The notes below the pieces were generated by a model. The model saw only the letters and a list, made by a program, of their open reading frames with translations. It was not told the origin of the DNA and made no database searches. The position numbers and the translations under genes are program-made. Positions 57,725-64,000 of a stretch of DNA of 64,000 bases are shown here, piece after piece. Every line of letters starts with the position of its first letter. The first letter of the stretch is position 1. This DNA comes from Cricetomys ansorgei (lineage: Eukaryota > Chordata > Mammalia > Rodentia > Nesomyidae): positions 887,501-951,500 of the forward strand of contig JAMJFZ010004031.1 of NCBI GenBank assembly GCA_026225945.1, read 5' to 3'.

Positions 57725-60700
57725 TTTCCTGGATTAAAGCCTCTTATCATATTATGTACAGGTGTGCATACCAATACATGAGCATGCACGTACACACACA
57801 CACACACATTTATACTTCAAAAAACGCAACTATTTGAGATAAAAATACAAGCTGTAGACATAGATCTTTTTCTAAAAATATTAGGGATTATCGCAGAGAG
57901 CCTCTAAATGCATCCCCTTCCTTGTACATTTCTCTCTACTGAAAGCAACTTAGATTGTTGGAATATATACTAGATTGAAAAAGCCAACATTAATACTTAG
58001 CATTAAACATATCTATAGATCATATTAAAGATGACTTTTTCTCTTATATGGATATTAAGAATTTTAAAATTCCATGTATCCACCAATACAGTGTCTACAA
58101 AATGATTTTAGTCTCTTAAAACTTTGTAAAAATTTATCTTTTCATCCTGCTTCTACTTACTACTGGAAAGTGCTGAATTTCCTACTTTCTATGATTTTGC
58201 TCTCTTTTGAATGTTATATTCCTGGATTAATATACTCTATACCTCTTCATACTAGTTTCTTCACATAAAAAAAGTACATATAAGTTTCTTGATATACTTT
58301 ATGCTTGAATGTTCATATTTTAAAATGTTGAATAGCATTACATTATGGATGTGCACATTTAAACACACACACACACACATTTTGGTTTACTACTTATTTA
58401 GCTTTTATTCTTGGAAAACCCATTTAACCTGTTAACATGTCTATTCATTAGTAAAATGTGATGCTAAATTTAAATGTCTCATTTACCATAAAACTTAACA
58501 GTCAAGACAAGAATGCTAAATATGCTAATTCTTATAAGATTACTGACCTTCATATAAACTTTGATCATGTAATGCAGCATGTCCATATTCTTATTACAAA
58601 AACCTAACTATTAAATAAAGTTTCTTTCAATTGAAATGTATACAAAAATATATTTATTCCATACTTCAGAGATAACATAGATACCTAATGGTCATTGACT
58701 AAAAATGGCTGTGGAGTAAGGCTCTCAGAAGGGTTCTGTGATAATTCTTATCCAATATTTTGGCCTCATGTGACATATAGTCCTGTTTTTTCAGTTGTTT
58801 CTAAATCAATTCAATAGTGAATATGTGTCAGCGCCTTCCTTGAACAGCCTCTAAGAGTCCACAGTATCTACAATGGTCTTCATTTTAATCTCTTTTCTGC
58901 TTCTAGAGGAGAAACAGGGTTTCTGTTGACACACAGGAGTACTTGACTTTCAATCATATTATTTCTTGCACTGTCTCAGTTGGAGGTGTCAGAGATTTAT
59001 AGCAAAGTCAGAACACTATTATTAAACCTGTTACACTTTTTTTGGGGGCATCATGAAACTGAAGCTGGAAGCAATAAAAGCTATATTGCTTTCTTATACA
59101 CATTTCTTTTTCTAAATGATTATGACCAATGCTTATTTTCTCTGCTCATTCACAGTAGAGCTTTATGTCCAGACCATCTGTCAATGTAGAAACTTTAGGT
59201 GGAGGAAAACAAACTAGATTAAAAAATATATGTATATTCTCATAAATCACTTTTTGAATTATAAATATCTTATTTATAAATTACAAAAATCAGTAGAACA
59301 AATTACTTATTATCACTATTTACAAATAAGCAGACTATAAGTCATCGGAAATCCTACATCTTTTTAAACAAAAGAATGCCTTTTTTAAAAAAAGAAAGTA
59401 GCTTTAATTATATACCATATACTATTCTAAATATATGTTATCTCTTAAAAGACTGAATTAATTAAGTTATAATTCCTGAAAGACTGAAAATTTTTATGGA
59501 ATGTTGTAGAACAGACCATTCAGATAATAATGGAGATCTGATTAGAAATCAATGTCACTCACTGCAAAATGGAGTCTATTTAATCAGTAATAATTTATTT
59601 CAGCTCCCTGCATTTACTGAGATAAATTCATAAAACCGCTTTTTATCATGAAAATGAACCTAGTTCATGGACCTAGATATTACAGATAGGTTGTGACCAT
59701 TCTTTCCCTAACACATTCCCAAGTTATAGTATATATATGTCTTTCTTTTTCTTTTCTACACGAGAGTTGTACAAAAAGACTAATGAAACTTGTTTGCTTG
59801 TAATCAATGACCTATAACAAACTTTTAAACCTAATCCTCATTGATCAATTGCAAGAACTAAAATTTACATGAGGCTTTAAGTATTCATAGCATCCTTTCT
59901 CATGAGCTATCTTCTACGTGTGTCCGTCTCTGTATTGTATATGTCTTTGTTGCAATTTTGACCTGTGGATGCCAACAGTACAAATCTTCAACTTTGAATC
60001 TGATCATTGGAATCATGATCCCCAAAAGGTATGAACCTGTGTATAATATTCAATAAATAGTTACTTCCACCACATCACATTTTCTCTTATTTGTGTTGTG
60101 CTTTGGAAATGTACTCTAATATAGAAATATTTTTTGTTTGCAAATTTTCATGGAAAATAATGAGACTTGTTGGAAAAAGATACAGTAAAAAGAAAAAAAG
60201 TGACATGAAGGAATTTAAACCAATAAAAGGGGGTGAAAAATGAGTGTGTTTGCCTTACTTGAAAATTATCGAGTTACCTACCACAATGCTGTGGATTCTA
60301 ATGCAGGTCAGTGGTGAAGGTCAGTGATTGCTATTATCATCATCATTTTTATGCAGTTTCTTTGAGCTTTGGTTTTTGACAAGATACTGTAAGAATGCCC
60401 TAGTGGCACCTGAGCACGATACACTGCTTTAGCAAATACAAGCACTGACATTAACATGTGAGTTATTTTTCATAACAGATAGTAAATGTGCCTAGACTTT
60501 GCTTCAAAAGGAGAAACTGTCATTGTCACATAGAGTTGCTCATTATTTACATCATTAAAACAGTTCAGAACAAAAAATATTCAGTATCTTGCCTATACAG
60601 AATGCAGAAATGTGAGTACCACATGGAGGTAGTCTCTCATCATGTTCTCATTATGAAAATGTTTCTGTGAATCTCCTTCTAAAGTACAGTAATTCCTGGA

Positions 60701-61490
60701 AACTTTTCAAGGTATGGAAAAAGAAAATTAAAGCTCATTGAAATATAAGAGTGCTGTAAGATTCCTACAAAACAGAACATAATCCAGAAAAGAACCACAG
60801 GGAATAAAGCCAGTGAAGCTTTGTTTCTGTGCTCTCCCAGTGTACTCAATCACTAGCTTATTGGAATTTTATTTGTTTGGTCTTCGTCTACCTCACCATT
60901 TTCCTTCAAATAAAGTTCCTTGGGCTTCTGCTACCAAGATTTTTTTTTTTTTTCATTTTCAGAGAGTAAAGAGGCTGTTTGGTTTCCTGGTGGCTACCCT
61001 GATGCAGTGATTGGTTCTTAATTTATTCTGAGAGTGTTTGTTAAATAAATAATTTGCTCATATTTCTGTCTCAAATTCTCTTTCTGGTGAGCTGTTGAAG
61101 GTAGCCTGGGAAAATGAATGAAAGTAATAGTTAACCTCATGATGCTATATTCTTGAAATGTGTAAGAATTGTAACATATCATTGAAGCTGTTGTTTGGTA
61201 GGTTTTACTATGATTCTGGTTTGAGTATTTGAGAAGCCTTCATCAAAGAAGGTTTCTAACTGCCTTGTTTAGTACTCTGAATGTCCTTATCGCTAAGTCA
61301 TCAATTTATGTATAAGTCATCAATTTATGAGATCAGTAATATTCTAGTCTCACATCATATTAAGTGAAATATACTAAGCACATTGAAATTTATTTTCAGT
61401 GTGAATTGTAAAGAGTATTTCATAGAAAGCTAAAAAAATAGGAAACTAGAAAACTTTTTTCTTTGTGTTTATTTCCAACATTGTTGAAAT
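57725..61490. other. Unique AT-rich DNA
   Basis: No repeat family, exon or RNA gene recognised over about 3.8 kb, apart from short CA runs at 57794-57809 and 58363-58380. A 17-bp direct repeat (TAAGTCATCAATTTATG) lies at 61294 and 61313. A splice-acceptor-like T-run plus TTTTCAG occurs at 60941-60961, without a coding exon. Confidence 0.5.
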
Positions 61491-61496
61491 ACTACT

Positions 61497-62360
61497 TGTA
61501 GAGGGGTATTTAATCTTTTATTCCAGCAGCATGACAGCTCTTGGATAGAAAGAATGTTGGTATACACCTTTAATCCCAATATTCAGATGGCAGTCGTGGT
61601 GCACACCATTAATCCCAGTATGTGGGAGACAGGAAGCAGAGCTCAGAAGGAGGTAGTGTCAGACAGGAAGTGAGGTCTGAGATGAGTCAAAAGTGAAGTA
61701 GAGGCAAAGTGATGAATCAGAGGAAGAGTTAGCAGAGTGAGTCAGGACACACCCAACTCTCAAAATACAAAAGCACACTCTCAGATCAGAGAGTCAGGAT
61801 AAGAGGCAGAGAGAGGACAAGATACAGAGACAATGAAGCAGTCTGACTGAGGATAAGGCAGAGGATCAACAAAGAGGCTGCCCCTGTGGGGCAGTTAGAG
61901 TTCACAGAGACACAGAGGCAGCTCAGCAGAAGTCAGTATCAGATGGGAAGAGTGAGTCAGTTTGAAGCTGAGCAGAACAGCTCAGTCAGAGAAATTGCAG
62001 GAGTCACCCAGAGTCTGCCAGATTGTGCCAAGTCAAAAGAATTTGATCAGAAATAATCCATCATTTCAGAAAGTTAGTTTGAACCCATAAACTTGGAGTG
62101 AGTTGAACCAGTAGATTCAGAGTTCAGAAGGAGCTAGTCAGAGTAGTAGCTCAGTCAGCAGTCAATCCTCTAGGCTTAAATGTTCTAGATTTTACAGAGG
62201 CTAGGGCTGAAGCCGCCTAGTTCTAGGTTTAGGACTAGATTGTTTAGAGGTCAAAATGTTTCAGGGTTCCAGGACCAGGGATTGAATTAATAAAAGAATA
62301 ACAGTTCTTTGAACCTGAATCAGTGGCTACATAACTTTCTGGATCTCTGAATGTTCTCTA
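61497..62360 (+). mobile_element. LTR family A, copy A6
   Basis: It starts TGTAGAGGGGTATTTAATC. Two SINE-like heads follow (TATACACCTTTAATCCC at 61561 and GTGGTGCACACCATTAATCC at 61597), then the degenerate core with 'CAGAGAGTCAGGATAAGAGG' and 'GGCAGCTCAGCAGAAGTCAG', 'TTCTAGGTTTAGGACTAG', and AATAAAAGAATAAC near 62290. The 3' limit is approximate. ACTACT precedes it, and I could not find a clean duplication after it. Its first part is closest to A2 (both have the paired SINE-like heads and 'GAGGCAGAGCTCA'-type sequence). Confidence 0.85.
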
Positions 62361-62364
62361 TTAT

Positions 62365-64000
62365 TTTTCTTATTTTATAGTATTAGACTTATCCAAAATT
62401 TTAAGGTATGATATTTTCTTATAGTCAACTGTAACTTGAAATGAAAAGTGGATGATATTAAAATAAAATTCTAAGATACTTTTATTAAAATATTGTCTTA
62501 TAAAATCACTTTAATTAATATCAGTGAACAATATGAACCTACTTCATAGGCTATTAGTACAAAGGAAACTACATGTATTTAAAACTCTTAACTAGTTTAT
62601 AAGGGACTTTAGTTGCTCAACAATTAATATATATAACTTTGTACTTACTGACATCATATATGTATATATAATATGCTTTATAGATATCAGTTTTGTTTGG
62701 ATATTATCACTAGACTTTAAAGCTGTTTTTGTAGTCCTTACAATCAAATTCTTTTATTGCTGCCTCTTAATAGAAACTTTTAATTTTTATAGCCTTTCTT
62801 TTTTATTTATATATATTTTTAATACATTTTATTATAAACATTGCAAATAAATAAAAACATCACTCACGAAAATTGAACAGAGCTACAGTCTACACAGCTT
62901 AATGAACTCATTTAATTAGAAATGGCCTTTGAAATGAAAGCTATGAGCAAATGACCCTGGTTAGACATTTATTCAATTTTGTATGATTAATTCTCATGGT
63001 GTTTTTCTTTAGGAAGTATATTCGCCTCTTTTGCTTTGAATGACCCAAGGAAATATGTATGTTGTAGAATGAAAATATATCTTTAGGGTTTCCTAAGTGT
63101 TAAGAGATTTTAAAGTCTCTGTTATATTATAATTATCTTGAGGGCATAATAGCATCCTGTGAAGGAGACAATGTTTCCTAATTCCAAATGATCATCTTAA
63201 AACAGTTTCCTGTGTGTGAATGTGTGTGTGTGTGTGTGTGTTTCACAAAGTTGGTGTATAGAGACAAATTTATGTTAACTTGCAGACTTCAAGTAGAGTC
63301 CCTCTTATATAAATAGGAGTGACAGTGGCCAAAGGCCTTCATATCTGCTAGCCACAAGTGAATGACTTGGATCTGGGAATATCTATTGCTTCCTGAAGCA
63401 GTAGTAGAAATTGTTATCTCTTAAATGGGAAAACAAATCAAAGGTATCTTGGTAGGGTTTCTGTGCAACTGAGGGAAAGTGAGCCAGGCTAAGTGTAGAC
63501 ATTATTTCCTTTTAGTATTTAGCTGAAGGTATTAGTACAGAAAACAAGATCTAATGCCTGGTTTTAACAGTCAACCACCCCCCCAATGTTAATCTCTTAA
63601 TCTATCTCATAATGGTCGAGCCCCTTAATAAGTAAGACAGACACTTTTTCTCATTGCAATATATAGTGTGTGGCAGTGTGGCATTGGAGCAATGTGGACT
63701 ATACCATTCAATTTCTTTACTATGAGTGTAAAGAGAGCATAGCCTTTCTAGGAAGACATGCAAGAAGTGCAGCCAGTGACTGATGAGCAGGAAAACAAGC
63801 AAAGAAGGGAGAAATTAATTCAGTTTTGCAAAGTGGCTTCACAAACAATAAACATTACATAATCTGCTTTTGCCTTTAAGCTCCAGTGTCACATTATGTA
63901 ATGAGTTCAATTTTCAATTTTCTTATAGAAACAGTAATGTGTATTATTTTCATGTTGTACTCTAATTTTATGTTCCCATTCTTATTCATTTTTTAAACAT
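62365..64000. other. Unique AT-rich DNA to the window end
   Basis: No repeat family or exon recognised other than a (GT)n run at 63220-63241. Confidence 0.5.

Noticed and set aside
60939..60965. Splice-acceptor-like T-run followed by TTTTCAG
   Set aside because: A single acceptor-like motif is common by chance in AT-rich DNA. No conserved frame or paired donor defines an exon.
1..64000. tRNA, rRNA or microRNA genes
   Set aside because: Only tRNA-derived SINE heads were seen. No independent RNA gene could be supported by eye.

Overview
The window looks like nuclear DNA from a muroid rodent (mouse/rat/hamster/vole group). It is AT-rich, has no prokaryote-like gene density, and carries rodent signature repeats: B1 SINEs, B2- and B4-type SINEs, LINE-1 copies whose ORF2 and 3'UTR read like rodent L1/Lx, and several beta-type (6-bp target duplication) endogenous retroviral LTRs, one of them IAP-like. 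The LTR families do not match house mouse sequences I can recall, which mildly suggests a cricetid rather than Mus. This is an inference, not an identification. I see no protein-coding exon, rRNA or tRNA that I would defend. The open frames present are short, and many are explained by dead L1 sequence, LTRs or microsatellites.

Layout. 1-694 is a minus-strand LTR cut by the window edge, followed by a dispersed rodent repeat (about 700-985). A plus-strand L1 runs from about 990 to 5155 (tandem 5'UTR units, ORF1, ORF2 with an internal deletion). A short inverted L1 piece follows, then a second plus-strand L1 (about 5335-10200) that has been a landing pad for three LTR-element insertions: a 2-kb two-LTR element (5393-7382), a solo LTR (9010-9474) and an IAP-like solo LTR (9739-10149). 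10250-14880 is mostly unique DNA. A third, older L1 (about 14880-18420) carries two more LTR insertions. 18640-24450 is mixed unique DNA, SINEs, a 376-bp LTR and microsatellites. It includes a CpG-retaining non-repeat block at 23230-23640 that is the best candidate regulatory element. From 24450 to 35010 three more copies of the first LTR family sit in unique AT-rich DNA. 35010-46330 is mainly unique DNA with L1 3'UTR remnants. 46557-48979 is an internally deleted but TSD-bounded L1 inserted inside a B4 SINE. 49000-64000 holds B2-type SINEs, an L1 3'UTR (56640-57720), two further LTR copies (53626-54467 and 61497-about 62360) and long unique stretches.

The sequence is therefore best read as a gene desert or a very large intron shaped by successive retrotransposition. 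The most unusual content is (1) six copies of one roughly 0.7-1.1 kb LTR family in 64 kb, carrying embedded SINE-like heads and a degenerate CAGT-rich core, (2) a compact non-coding two-LTR element nested in L1, with identical 6-bp target duplications, (3) an L1 that kept both ends but lost almost all coding sequence, and (4) candidate conserved non-coding elements. I found no new protein-coding or defence-type system. All boundaries were read by eye, and family names need a repeat-library search.
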